This document shows, in pieces, positions 25,792 to 39,073 of a stretch of 64,000 bases of DNA. The position numbers were made by a program, and so were the translations under genes. Under the pieces are notes generated by a model. That model saw nothing but the letters and a program-made list of their open reading frames with translations. It ran no database searches and was not told the origin of the DNA. The stretch is from NCBI GenBank assembly GCA_029582265.1, contig CM055823.1, forward strand, positions 11,907,716 through 11,971,715, written 5' to 3'. Origin of the DNA: Zoroaster sp. YZ-2022 (lineage: Eukaryota > Echinodermata > Asteroidea > Forcipulatida > Zoroasteridae). Each line of letters starts with the position of its first letter. The stretch's first letter is position 1.

Positions 25792-25988
25792 GATAAGTAA
25801 GACTAATTGCGGTGACACCATGTGGAATCTCAATTGAGTAGTAATTAGTTCTGAAAAGAACTGGAGGTACAACTCGACGTTTCGAGCATACTGATCGAAA
25901 CGTCGAGTTGTACCTCCAGTTCTTTTCAGAACTAATTAATTCTCAATTGAGATTCCACATGGTGTCACCGCAATTAGTCTTACTTATC
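25792..25988. repeat. 197-bp near-perfect palindrome
   Basis: Arms of 94 bp (25792-25885 and 25895-25988) are inverse with two or three mismatches around a 9-bp centre gcatactga. Each arm is one copy of the dispersed repeat that contains cgaaacgtcgagttgtacct and caattagtcttacttatc. Confidence 0.92.
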
Positions 25989-25999
25989 ATCCTCACCAT

Positions 26000-28900
26000 G
26001 CAAAGCTACAAGTTTTACCTGACTAAAAAGGAGTTAAGAAAAAAAAAAGAGTCTTAGCAGCTGGAATAAATGCTCTTGCTTGAATTCAGCAAGGAAAGCT
26101 TGTTGACGTAAAATTTAATCCCCTTACGCATTCATGCCCTGGGCTAAAATACTGCAAACATTTCTCTCAATATTTATGTTACAGAAATAAAAACATTTTG
26201 GGCAAAATACACTTTTAAGTAATGTTGAATGGTGAGCACCATATATATCCCATACATTGATATTCAATTTAAAATTTAAAATTTGTATTTTTCATACAAA
26301 CTACATGTATATTCAGTTTACTTGCAAAAATTCAACATCACAGCTGTCATCTAAATATACATTTTGCATAGCTCTGTAGGCCAGCCAGGGAGCGACATTG
26401 TTAGAAAATTTGACACATGAACGTATACTGGTATTTTCTTACAATGAAATCCTTAAAAAATAAATGAAATGTACATGTATGGAACATGTAAATGAAGCAA
26501 ACAAATTTGAGAATTGCCAAAGTAAGGATGATACAGTGAGTTTGGGTAATCAGATATGTACTCCTTGTCAATCACAATCATCCCCATTGTCTGTGCACCA
26601 GATTCGATACTGTTCGGAAGTCCTGAGAACAAAACTTGCTCATAATAGGAATGAATCAAATAACATTGACAGAGAGCATTGGCCATTGAACCAATACAGG
26701 ACAAAACGTAGCTGTTAGGCAAAATACCTACATATATCAATGGGAATGAAGTGCAGTAAAACAGCTCTCATCCCATGTTGTTCAATCCATAAAGTTGACT
26801 TGCACTCACTAGCCCATGGTTTTATATAGCTATGCACACACCTAGGGATAGAGTTTCTATCAGAGGATCGATAATAAAACAACCAGAAACATACAGTAAA
26901 ACAAATAAAATTCAAATATTATACTTTGAGGGTAAAGACGAAACATAATGTTGGAACCTAATCTGAAAGCCAGATGTTCAAAAAACATAAAGTCAGAAAT
27001 GTCTCATGCCTGGGGATGTAAAAGTAGAAGTCCAAATACCCAAAGCTTTGATGGTCAACAAATATCAAGCAGTGTGCTTGATCTGGACAGTCTCGTTGTT
27101 CTTTTGTTATGTTGTCATCTTCTGACAAAGACAGGTCTGTCCAAAACACAGATCGTTAGTGAGTCACACAGGTGCCTGATTTTCATTTGTCTGAGATGAC
27201 ACTGAAGGGAATAGCCACTGGCCCATATGCCTGTCACATAGTTGTTCCATTGTTCTGATACTCCCAGCAATTCCTAGGATTTCTTTATGATTTCAATCAC
27301 AGACCCTTGGCCAACTGCTAAAATATGCACGTATCCAGAACCCTGCATATATAAGAGCCTTCATGCAAGTCACATCTTGCCACCACACAGCGAGAAGTGA
27401 ATTTTAGACTTCAGTCTTCTTTTATCACAATACTCTCTGTGTCCACGGCAACACATCAAAAGACTTCTTTCGATGTACATACATACTCAAGCAAGCCATA
27501 ACATGATCCCATGTACACAGAGAAGGATAACCACTGATAAAGATCACATAATACAATGTAGCTTAGCAGGTGCTGTTAAATTGGGCTAAGCAATTAAAGT
27601 GTCTCCTTCCAACTATCTAAGAACATGCCCAACTTGTCAAGTCGTCAATCAAGCTTACACTCTCTCAACATACTGCTCCTGATCTGTTTGTATTATAACC
27701 TGTTGCAAATCCAGATTTTCAACCTGTCCCTATCCTATATGTGAACATCTATCATGTGAGCTTTTCATCATGAAGATTACTGCAGCAGTAAGATGAACAG
27801 CAGTAAAACCTTATTCCCTAATCAAATGATGTGCAGCACGGATAAATTTGATTTATCTTAATTTAGCCTACATGTAGGTAGCATGATCAATGATTATCAC
27901 TGTTTTCCCTCAGGGTCCAGATTTGAATATTTGGGTTGCCATAGCTACATGTACATTCTCCAAAGGGTCTATGAAGTGTGTTTTTGTCTTTGTAATTTAT
28001 TTGTTATTGTTATTTTATCAGTTGATATGAATAAAAAAACAATTTTTAAGATTGTTTTGTGTCTTGAGTGGATTTAATAATTTTAATTATATTATTTTTT
28101 TTAATTTGTTTCAAATTTTGCACAACACGAGGTGGCGCTGGGCAAGTAGCCTTACGCTAGGCGGCATGGTCTGGTGCCCAGAGGCGGTACGGTACAGGTA
28201 CTAGTCTAACCATGAGTGCGTCGAGTCGTCACTTGTGCTGTACATAATATACAATCACTTCCAACTAGATTGTCCGAGAAGAACAAAGCAAACAAAGGCT
28301 TCATCGTTTGCTAGCATGCCTTTTTAACCCATTATTGTTATTGGACATCATTGTTGCCACTAGGTAATAAAACAGTCATGAACTGCAAAGAATGGGAACT
28401 TGGAAAGAATGGGAACTTGGAAAGAATGGGAACTTGGAAAGAATGGGAACTTTGAGAAGAGCTGGAAAGCAAACAAAAAATAATATACCTCAAACTTTTT
28501 GTTAATTTGTATAATTTTCACCCAAGTTCATCTCAAGGTAACGTGATCCACAAGGTTAAATTCAAGGTCAAACTAAAGGTCATAAGGTCATCAAACTTTA
28601 AATTGCTCTTACATAAAAAATAATGGCAAATTGGGATTCCTTATATTACCTTTCCAAAGACACCAATATCAACAAATTTGGCCCACCAGTTAGGGAGATA
28701 TGGTCATTTGAAAATGGGCAGTCACAGCCATTTTGGCCAAAATCGCCAAAAAATGGCCAGCCGTAGCTCGAAAACCATTGGTCCAAAATTACCCTATACA
28801 CCACATATAGGATTTAAATTTCTTTTTTTTTTTGGGGGGGTGATTTGACATGGAATGACCCTATCACTTTTATTTACAGTTTCTGACATTTCATGTTTGT

Positions 28901-29978
28901 TTTTTCATTTAACAATATTATCTTTCAAAATTTGTTCACTTTATAAATTCTATTTTGTGGGTTGTCTTAGCCAAACACAGATGATATATCTTCTAAGGGC
29001 TTGAGTAAATTGCAATTGGCCAGACATGTACATGTAGGTCAATTATTTGTTGACTGTAATATAACACACCAAGTCACTTGCACCAATGACCAATGATATT
29101 AACAACGCACCATCCCAGTTTAGCTTCTATCATGAGCTGTATCTAGGGATTGTAGTATGTAGTATCAGGATCCGTAGGTTAAACAGTCACATGAATGACC
29201 AACAATATTGAGCAACCAAACAAGCAAATTATTAGATTAATTATTGTACTTCAATAAATAGAGCATGGTCCACTGATCATCATTCCAATGTACAAAGCTA
29301 TTTTGTTGTGAACTTCACTACATTAAACTCGGTAGATTACAGGATGTACACCAGATAGGAAGATTGTTATCATGAGACCAAATACATGTACTGATCAGTT
29401 AAGTACATGTACATGAAGTATGTGCAGATTCTTACCAATTGATGTCCAAAACCAACACAAAAATGCACGCATGTATGTTTTCTGTATTATAAATCATGTT
29501 GAATTTTAATTGGATTAAAAATGAGCACATTTCTCATGAAGCTGGGTTCAAGTGGATGACAGATCAATCATACTAATTGTGTATTCCACCAAGAAAATGT
29601 TTTCAAATCAAAATGGCAAGAATAGTTTGTGGGATGCAAGTGTACATACATGTACGTAATGCTGATAATACGCATAGTACAATTTATTGTATGTGTACCT
29701 GTACACATATGCACCATTGAATTAAAGAAAGCTACCAGTATCTAGAAGATGACAGATCTTGTTATTATCTAATACATTAGCAACAAACATACATGTACAC
29801 TACTATCAACCTACATGTACATTCTCTCCATGCATGGCAAAATGCAATACAACACAATATAACAAGTGACTATTGTGGGTCAATTAATTACTTGTTTCAT
29901 AAATCAATATCACAACCTACATGTAAAAGCATGGAAACCATCACAACCATTATCCTACTATTGTCTCTAAGGACATAC
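26000..29978. other. Unassigned region, possible transcribed sequence
   Basis: Between about 26450 and 27450 composition is mixed and low-complexity is rare, with short ORFs on both strands, but no motif or splice chain was found. The 28500-28810 part (aaggtcaaactaaaggtcat, ggccaaaatcgccaaaaaatgg) resembles old dispersed repeats. Confidence 0.3.
28389..28452. repeat. 17-bp tandem repeat, four copies
   Basis: The unit aagaatgggaacttgga repeats in direct order, followed by unassigned sequence. Confidence 0.85.
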
Positions 29979-30105
29979 CTCCATGTATCATCTTGAGATA
30001 TCACACCTTCAGATCTTGTTAGGCTCATTGTCCCATAAAAATAATAGTAATTAACAGCAACAGCTCTGATACATGTAAGCACCAGATCTTCAAAGACTGG
30101 ATTTC
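29979..30105 (-). CDS. Predicted internal exon of an unidentified gene
   Basis: On the minus strand an open segment of 127 bp is bounded by a good acceptor (cattcttag) and donor (GGAG|gtatgt). In the open frame it reads NPVFEDLVLTCIRAVAVNYY, then YFYGTMSLTRSEGVISQDDTW, with two bases of a split codon at each end. The mixed composition is unlike the low-complexity noise around it. I do not recognise the protein and found no partner exons. It could be a real exon of a gene upstream of TP53I11 or a chance open stretch. Confidence 0.35.
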
Positions 30106-31040
30106 CTAAGAATGTACATGTACCTGTAACACATTGATGTACGTGTATTAGGGTAGTTTCAAAACAAGGAAGTGTATTATTTCCTTTACAATGTATAAAA
30201 AAAACGTAATCCAATCACTTCCCCAAAAGGACATACAAATCAAAAGGGCATACATACATACATGTACATTGTACATAATAATACACTCTTGTATTAACTA
30301 ACAATCAAAACAAAACAAGCCAAAACAAACATGGTAACAATGAAATATCAACAATGTTATGTGTATATTATTGGCAATGACATGAACATTTAAAAGTGAG
30401 TGTGTTTGTCAAAGCAAAGGGTCAAGGCTTTGTCCTCATTATCATGCACTCAATATTAAACAGGCCGTTAAAATCAGCCTCCCTGACTAGCGTGCTACAA
30501 TACTCCACCATGCAAAGCCTCAAAACATTTATTTAAAATGTTACCTTTTGTTATCATCAAATATATTTATTTAGAGGGTGACTCAAATGCAGTATACCTG
30601 TACTTACATGTCTTGTACATATAAGGAATACTCAAAATGCATAAATGTTCACAGATATTACTTGGTGTTAGTTAATTATGATATATCAAACATTCTTTAA
30701 AAACATCAAATGTTATTCACCAGGATATACATGTATGTATCAGACGTTTGGTAAGAAACTGCACCAGAAGTCCATAATTGATTATGATAACAGTTCACGT
30801 TCCCAAATGCATTTATTCACATGAAGTAAGACTAACAGTATGTTTCTCCTTTAATCTTGAGACATTGCAAACAAAAATAACAAATTGTTGAACTTCATGA
30901 TTCTTTTCAGTATATGATTTGACCACAGCACGTGCAGTAAAAAAAATAACCTCAGCACATTTAGAGTGACTTTTTAAACAATTCAATAAAACATGCACAA
31001 GACCTGACCTGCTTCTCAAATTAACCCTATCTCTCTTGAT
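30106..31040. other. Unassigned; one minus-strand open piece
   Basis: A minus-strand ORF at 30813-31046 (SGLVHVLLNCLKSHSKCAEV within it) ends in TAA that overlaps an AATAAA. It could be a terminal exon but has no homologue I recognise. Confidence 0.25.
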
Positions 31041-31059
31041 ACTCATCGCTGGTTAATGG

Positions 31060-34000
31060 CCTCAATCCTTCAAAATCAACCGATATGCATTTATGGAGGA
31101 TCCCTGCTACCTCGATCCTTCAAAATCAACCAATATAAGTTTATGGAGGATCCCTGCTAACTCGATCCTTCAAAATCAACCAATATAAGTTTATGGAGGA
31201 TCCCTGCTAACTCGATCCTTCAAAATCAACCGATATAGGTTATGGAGGATCCCTGCTACCTTGATCCTTCAAAATCAAACAATATGAGTTTACACAGGAT
31301 CCCTGCTATACCTCGATCCTTCAAAATCAACCTATATGAGGTTATGGAGGATCCCTGCAACCTCGATCCTTCAAAATCAACCGATATGAGGTTATGGAGG
31401 ATCCCTGCTACCTTGATCCTTCAAAATCAACCGATATGAGTTTATGAAGGATCCCTACTACCTCAATCCTTCAAAATCAAACAATACGAGTTTACACAGA
31501 ATCCCTGCTACCTCGATCCTTCAAAATCAACCGATATGAGGTTATGGAGGATCCCTGCTACAGTACCTCGATCCTTCAAAATCAACCGATATGATGTTAT
31601 GGAGGATCCCTGCTACCTCAATCCTTCAAAATCAACCGATATGAGGTTATGGAGGATACCTGCTACCTCAATCCTTCAAAATCAACCAATATGAGGTTAT
31701 GGAGGATACCTGCTACCTCAATCCTTCAAAATCAACCAATATGAGGTTATGGAGGATACCTGCTACCTCGATCCTTCAAAATCAACCAATATGAGGTTAT
31801 GGAGGATACCTGCTACCTCGATCCTTCAAAATCAACCGATATGAGGTTATGGAGGATCCCTGCTACAGTACCTCGATCCTTCAAAATCAACCGATATGAG
31901 GTTATGGAGGATCCCTGCTACCTCAATCCTTCAAAATCAACCAATATGAGGTTATGGAGGATCCCTGCTACCTCAATCCTTCAAAATCAAACAATATGAG
32001 GTTATGGAGGATACCTGCTACCTCAATCCTTCAAAATCAACCAATATGAGGTTATGGAGGATCCCTGCTACCTCAATCCTTCAAAATCAACCAATATGAG
32101 GTTATGGAGGATACCTGCTACCTCAATCCTTCAAAATCAACCAATATGAGGTTATGGAGGATCCCTGCTACCTCGATCCTTCAAAATCAACCAATATGAG
32201 GTTATGGAGGATCCCTGCTACCTCGATCCTTCAAAATCAACCAATATGAGGTTATGGAGGATCCCTGCTACCTCAATCCTTCAAAATCAACCAATATGAG
32301 TTTATGTAGGATCCCTGCTACCTCAATCCTTCAGAATCAACCGATATGAGTTTATGAAGGATCCCTGCTACCTCAATCCTTCAGAATCAACCGATATGAG
32401 GTTATGGAGGATACCTGCTACCTCGATCCTTCAAAATCAACCAATATGAGGTTATGGAGGATCCCTGCTACCTCAATCCTTCAAAATCAACCAATATGAG
32501 GTTATGGAGGATCCCTGCTACCTCAATCCTTCAAAATCAACCAATATGAGGTTATGGAGGATACCTGCTACCTCAATCCTTCAAAATCAACCAATATGAG
32601 GTTATGGAGGATCCCTGCTACCTCAATCCTTCAAAATCAACCAATATGAGGTTATGGAGGATCCCTGCTACCTCGATCCTTCAAAATCAACCAATATGAG
32701 GTTATGGAGGATCCCTGCTACCTCGATCCTTCAAAATCAACCGATATGAGTTTTATGGAGGATCCCTGCTACCTCAATCCTTCAAAATCAACCGGTATGA
32801 GTTTATGAAGGATCCCTACTACCTCAATCCTTCAAAATCAACCAATATGAGGTTATGGAGGATACCTGCTACCTCAATCCTTCAAAATCAACCAATATGA
32901 GGTTATGGAGGATACCTGCTACCTCAATCCTTCAAAATCAACCAATATGAGGTTATGGAGGATACCTGCTACCTCGATCCTTCAAAATCAACCAATATGA
33001 GGTTATGGAGGATACCTGCTACCTCGATCCTTCAAAATCAACCAATATGAGGTTATGGAGGATACCTGCTACCTCGATCCTTCAAAATCAACCGATATGA
33101 GGTTATGGAGGATCCCTGCTACAGTACCTCGATCCTTCAAAATCAACCGATATGAGGTTATGGAGGATCCCTGCTACCTCAATCCTTCAAAATCAACCAA
33201 TATGAGGTTATGGAGGATCCCTGCTACCTCAATCCTTCAAAATCAAACAATATGAGGTTATGGAGGATACCTGCTACCTCAATCCTTCAAAATCAACCAA
33301 TATGAGGTTATGGAGGATCCCTGCTACCTCAATCCTTCAAAATCAACCAATATGAGGTTATGGAGGATACCTGCTACCTCAATCCTTCAAAATCAACCAA
33401 TATGAGGTTATGGAGGATCCCTGCTACCTCGATCCTTCAAAATCAACCAATATGAGGTTATGGAGGATCCCTGCTACCTCGATCCTTCAAAATCAACCAA
33501 TATGAGGTTATGGAGGATCCCTGCTACCTCGATCCTTCAAAATCAACCAATATGAGTTTATGTAGGATCCCTGCTACCTCAATCCTTCAGAATCAACCGA
33601 TATGAGTTTATGAAGGATCCCTGCTACCTCAATCCTTCAGAATCAACCGATATGAGGTTATGGAGGATACCTGCTACCTCGATCCTTCAAAATCAACCAA
33701 TATGAGGTTATGGAGGATCCCTGCTACCTCAATCCTTCAAAATCAACCAATATGAGGTTATGGAGGATCCCTGCTACCTCAATCCTTCAAAATCAACCAA
33801 TATGAGGTTATGGAGGATACCTGCTACCTCAATCCTTCAAAATCAACCAATATGAGGTTATGGAGGATCCCTGCTACCTCAATCCTTCAAAATCAACCAA
33901 TATGAGGTTATGGAGGATCCCTGCTACCTCGATCCTTCAAAATCAACCAATATGAGGTTATGGAGGATCCCTGCTACCTCGATCCTTCAAAATCAACCGA

Positions 34001-34420
34001 TATGAGTTTTATGGAGGATCCCTGCTACCTCAATCCTTCAAAATCAACCGGTATGAGTTTATGAAGGATCCCTACTACCTCAATCCTTCAAAATCAACCG
34101 ATATGAGTTTATGGAGGATCCCTGCTACCTCAATCCTTCAAAATCAACCAATATGAGGTTATGGAGGATCCCTGCTACCTCGATCCTTCAAAATCAACCA
34201 ATATGAGGTTATGGAGGATCCCTGCTACCTCGATCCTTCAAAATCAACCGATATGAGGTTATGGAGGATCCCTGCTACCTCAATCCTTCAAAATCAACCG
34301 ATATGAGGTTATGGAGGATCCCTGCTACATGTACCTTGATCCTTCAAAATCAAGCCATATGATTTTATGCAGGATCCGTACTATTTCCAATCCTTTAAAA
34401 ATCAACCGATATACATCACT
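31060..34420. repeat. 50-bp minisatellite, about 67 units, with 1256-bp higher-order repeat
   Basis: The unit is ctcaatccttcaaaatcaac, caatatgaggttatggagga, tccctgctac (50 bp). Variants at the Ser/Leu-like positions (gat/aat, ccc/acc) and a 6-base insert (acagtac) mark individual units. The block around 31799-32900 recurs at +1256 bp with almost no difference. The ends resemble a MITE: head ctcaatccttcaaaatcaac, tail gttgattttgaaggatggtta at 34490-34510. Confidence 0.95.
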
Positions 34421-34930
34421 GTGTTTTGGTAGGCTAAGTCAATGGATTTCAAATCGTACCTCAATTGTACAAAATCATTCAAATCCTCCAGTTGATTTTG
34501 AAGGATGGTTAGGTATAATGTGTAAGATTACAACGTGGTCAATGTAATGAATTAATTAAATGTCTAACTTGTACAGTGTACATGTATTGCAATTTTAAAA
34601 AAGTAATTTGCTGTCACACGCCCATGACTAAACTCCTAAATTACATAATCCTGTTATATTGTAACCGTGAAAGAATCATACATCTTGAAAACATGTACAA
34701 CACTGCAATCCTTACTTTCTGGGTCATAGTATTATCAACCATTCTGACAAATTCCACCTTCAACATTATTAAGATATATTATTAGGACAAGAAAACTATA
34801 TGTTTGTGGTAGGTTTCTCTATAATGGGATTTTCATCAAAAGTAACATTGCTTGAATGACCTGAGTGACTCCCTGCTTGCTGCATTCTAGGTTTAGTAGT
34901 TGGGGTGAACCCCGCTACACCATACATTAT

Positions 34931-35070
34931 GTACACACTTGAGTATCATGGCTTGCGACTAGAAAATTGGCCCCATCCATCTGTGTACATAAGCTAAGGC
35001 CTTCATGGAATACTGCTGTATACACTTGATGAGTGTCATGGTTTGCAACTATTAATTGGCCCACCATCCA
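34931..35070. repeat. Diverged tandem duplication, unit about 90-100 bp
   Basis: tacacacttgagtatcatgg, cttgcgac...aattggcccc and tacacttgatgagtgtcatg, gtttgcaac...aattggccca are two diverged copies. Confidence 0.6.
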
Positions 35071-35878
35071 TGACTGTACTACTGTACTATAAGGGTGCCT
35101 TCATGCAATATTGTGGCTGTCGGAGAGTATTTGTAAGCATCTTGAGTGCCATTATGGACGGCCATCATTGAGCAAAAATTTCAACCATGGTTATATAGCA
35201 ACAAATTTTACCCAAAATTTAAAAATTTACGCCGGAAGTACAAGTATTTAAGAAGAATTTTCATTTTGTTTTGCTACATGTACACATGTACATGTATGTT
35301 GATTTATCAGTATTTTCACTAATTATAGTATTTAAAAGAAACAAGTTTTTTGTTTTGTTTTCCACTGGCAGCTGCCCATACTTTGGTAACCATCCAGTTA
35401 GCAAACTACATGTACAGTACATGTATAGATGTCATATAGGAAAGATGGTTAATTGCTTCTTGTGCATTACTGGCTCCATTCTACTTTTAACTGTTACCAG
35501 AGAAGAGATTTCACTAGGGGTGACAATATTGTATTTTTTTGATAGTCAATAATCATCATGATATCGTCAATATATGATATTATCATCTCAATACGCGTGT
35601 TTTTTACATACATGGCAAAAAATGCCTACATTAAATGATGCTGGGCACCGCAATATCAACTACATGTACTTTTACATGCAAGTACTACAGAGAAGTTGCA
35701 TCTAGATAATAAATGGTGCTGAAAATGATCAAAATTTCAAATTATTCACTTTAAATGAGCCGAGTGTTTTTGGGGTTCTTTTGTTTGTCGTGATTTCTAA
35801 CCTTTTTTAGCTCTTCACGGAGCCATAACTTTGTTAATATTACCATGTAATGACATGCAATCTGAAGGGCAATTCCAT

Positions 35879-37687
35879 GGTTACTCACGTTACATTTTGT
35901 AGGTATTGGGTCCACTCTTAATACCATAATTTCCTCACTTATATATTTCACTCATCAGTTTTTTTCACAGTAGTTGCATTATACCCAGACTTGACTCAGC
36001 ACCAAAAAAATTATTTCATAAATTTTGTTATTTGTACCCTACATTTGAGAAAAAGCGCTGGTTACTCCCGTTACATTTTTCGGACATGCATAAAACGTCA
36101 ACTGGCTTTATTTAGAAAGTGTCCTCATACCAAGTATTCTTGGAACTAAGTGTTATATGGTTGATATACCTTACCTAGTGGTACACTTATTAGGTGTGAA
36201 CAAAATATTTTATTATTGAAGATTTTCAGGGAATTGACAAAATAAATGGTTACTCACGTTACAGTTTGTCCCCATGTAAGAAAACCATAAATCCACAATG
36301 GTGCTCACTAAATTTTAGCTTAAATGTGTTTATCATAATGCTTACTTTTTGTGTCAATTATGGCCTCAAAAAATTATGTGTTGATAAATTAGTTACAGTT
36401 ACAGTTCACTTTTAGATTAACTACATAACACTAACAATGCAAAATGGTGCAATGTTGCCTGGTGCAGCTGAATGGTGCAACTGAAGATTATTTCCTTTCA
36501 ATTTCTCAAACAAGAATTTTTCCCCTTCCTTTGTCTACTGGAAACAATTAGCAAAGCAAACTTATTTACTTTTTAGTCAGTTCAAATCCATAAATTGTTG
36601 GAAATGTTAAAGTCAATTTCTATGTTTTAGTCAAAAACTGCATCCATATTGGTTACTGCAACAGTGCAACTACATGTAAGTAAATGTACTTGGAAATCAG
36701 TTGATCAACACAGTCCAAGAATTAAAAAAAAATGTTCTCAGATTGCTTCATGTCCATTTCCTAAAGCTTCATGGAACATTTGAAGTGGCCACGGTTATAA
36801 GCAACTGCAGGTGCATACATGTACACTGTAGATCTGTGTTAATAGACGTGTACATGTACGGGTATGGACATTTGCATCACATACATGTACACCAGCTAAA
36901 GAGATGCTTTCCTCTTTATATGTAGCTTCATTAAAGAAAACATCCAAAAGAACAACCAAAACACTTTTTGACAGATGATGAAAGAAGGGTTGGACTGATA
37001 CATGTACATGTACATGTGTATATACATGTATCATGTACATGGAGATGTACATGTCCATGTACATACATACATGGACATGTACACATGTATGTATATTTGT
37101 ATGGTACATGTAGATAGTGCAAAACAAAGCTTCCTCTCATTTTAACCTCATTATCTTTACCTCACTTTTCTTTCAATTTTTTTAGTTTAATTACCGTCTT
37201 AAAGAAAAAAAAACACAAAGAATATTCAAGTACATGTATACCTGAATGATTTACTGGTAAGGATAGACTAGCTAAAATCAATACGAATTTTACATTCGTT
37301 GTTGCTTATGTGCACATGTAGATATTAACGTGAGTTTAAGAATAAAGTGCAATATTTACACGATGGGTAAATTCCTTAAAACTGGCCTTTATATTGTAAA
37401 ATGATATTCACCCAGTCATTACCATACTTTCATTCATTCACATACTGTACATGTAAAACTTATGTTTACCACTTGATTATCATGGTTACTCACGTTACAA
37501 AACATGGTTTCTCATGTTACCATTTTCATTTCCTCCTATTCTTAAAGTGTTTGTATAAAGATAATTTATTCAACTCTTTTCATATTAGAGATCATGAGTA
37601 GGAAGAAAATTCCAGTTGTCAGATTTTGAATCAAAGAAAAAGTTCAACTTAAAAAGAAAAATCATGTTTTTGGTTACTCACGTTACA
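35879..37687 (+). repeat. Recurring GGTTACTCACGTTACA motif
   Basis: Copies start at 35879, 36060 (one mismatch), 36248, 37484 and 37672, plus a diverged one at 37506. Spacings include 181, 188 and 188 bp. The sequence between copies is not obviously repetitive. Confidence 0.6.
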
Positions 37688-38130
37688 TTACCCTCAAGTG
37701 TCTGATATCCTGCTTTCTGAACACTTGACGTGACTAGATGCACAAAGTGGTTGTTTTTTTATGAGTGTTGGTGCCATATGCATTTAGGAAATCAACATTT
37801 CAATGGGCTATATCACCTATCAATTAACTGAGAGGACAAATACAAACTCAACACGTTTTTTGGAAAAATATTTGAGTCGGCGCATCATTCCACTTCAAAT
37901 GATCATTCTCAAAAGATACATGTACAAATAGAAGTGAAGAATTTTCATTTGTTCTATAAACTTTGAGGTATAAACAACAAAATAAGATGAGTGATTGGCT
38001 TTAAATTCAGATTTGAATTTTTTAAGGTCCACTTTATCATGGAATTGCCCTGAAGACAATTGATCACATAACAATTGCCGTCAACAAACTCCACCGATAT
38101 TTTAATTAAAAAGGGCAATAAGTATTTGAT

Positions 38131-38215
38131 ATCGGCTATTTTTTTAGAATATCGGCGCTATTTTTTTTAGAATATCAGCTATATTTTTTTAGAATATCGG
38201 CTATTTTTTGGGAAT
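38131..38215. repeat. Short tandem repeat atatcggctattttttt
   Basis: About four degenerate copies of atatcggctattttttt-agaat in a T-rich setting. Confidence 0.6.
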
Positions 38216-39073
38216 ATTGTGAATATGGCGATATTTCAATTTCTTCAAAAACTTCACGGATTTAGACGATGTTTTTAATATCGTATCATTACGATATTAT
38301 TGTGATATCATCCAGGCCTAGATTTCACTGTGAAAAACAAAACAAATGGCTGATGAAAATCTATTTTTTCATTTAGAAAACTCCTCATACTCAATAATAC
38401 TCATGACACTACATGTAGTGATGCAGTATGCTTTTGCAGATCATTTAGAGCTTCACGTACAGTGACGATACATATTAATGCTAATTATTATGTATCATAC
38501 CACCTGCATCTGGATATGAATATCGAATGTATACAGTGCTTGCCAACAACATGATTGGCTACATCATCCTGCATGAGAATCAAACAAAGTGAAACTAGAG
38601 ATTGGTGTTTGTATTGACAAACACTAGGTGTTCGGGAGGAAGTAAAGGTCAAATTGGGGTCAACTTTGTTTAAATATTTTTTGACAATTAACGATCTGTA
38701 CAATGGTGCAAAGATTGTGAATTTACCTCTTGTGGATGATTTTTTTAAATATTAAATTTTGACTTCCGGTTTGGACAGGAAGTAAAGGTCAAATTGGGGT
38801 CACCTTTTTGTAATTTTTTTTTGACAATTAACGATCTGTACAATGGTGTAAAGATTGTGAATTTACCTCTGGTAGATGATTTTTTTAAATATTAAACTTT
38901 GACTTCCGGTTTGGACAGGAAGTAAAGGTCAAATTGGGGTCATGTTTTTGAAAATATTTTTGACAATTAACGATCTGTACAATGGTGCAAAAATTGTGAA
39001 TTTACCTCTTGTGGTTGTCAAATTGGGGTCACCTTTTTGTAAATATTTTTTGACAATTAACGATCTGTACAAT

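Noticed and set aside
26453..27199. Several ORFs on both strands as a possible gene
   Set aside because: No consistent splice chain or motif; kept only as an unassigned region.
31060..34420. CRISPR-like regular array
   Set aside because: Units are contiguous 50-bp repeats without unique spacers, in a eukaryotic setting with no cas genes; the 34-bp array is the same case.
36795..37140. Met/His/Val-Thr-rich minus-strand ORFs
   Set aside because: Translations of tacatgta palindrome runs.
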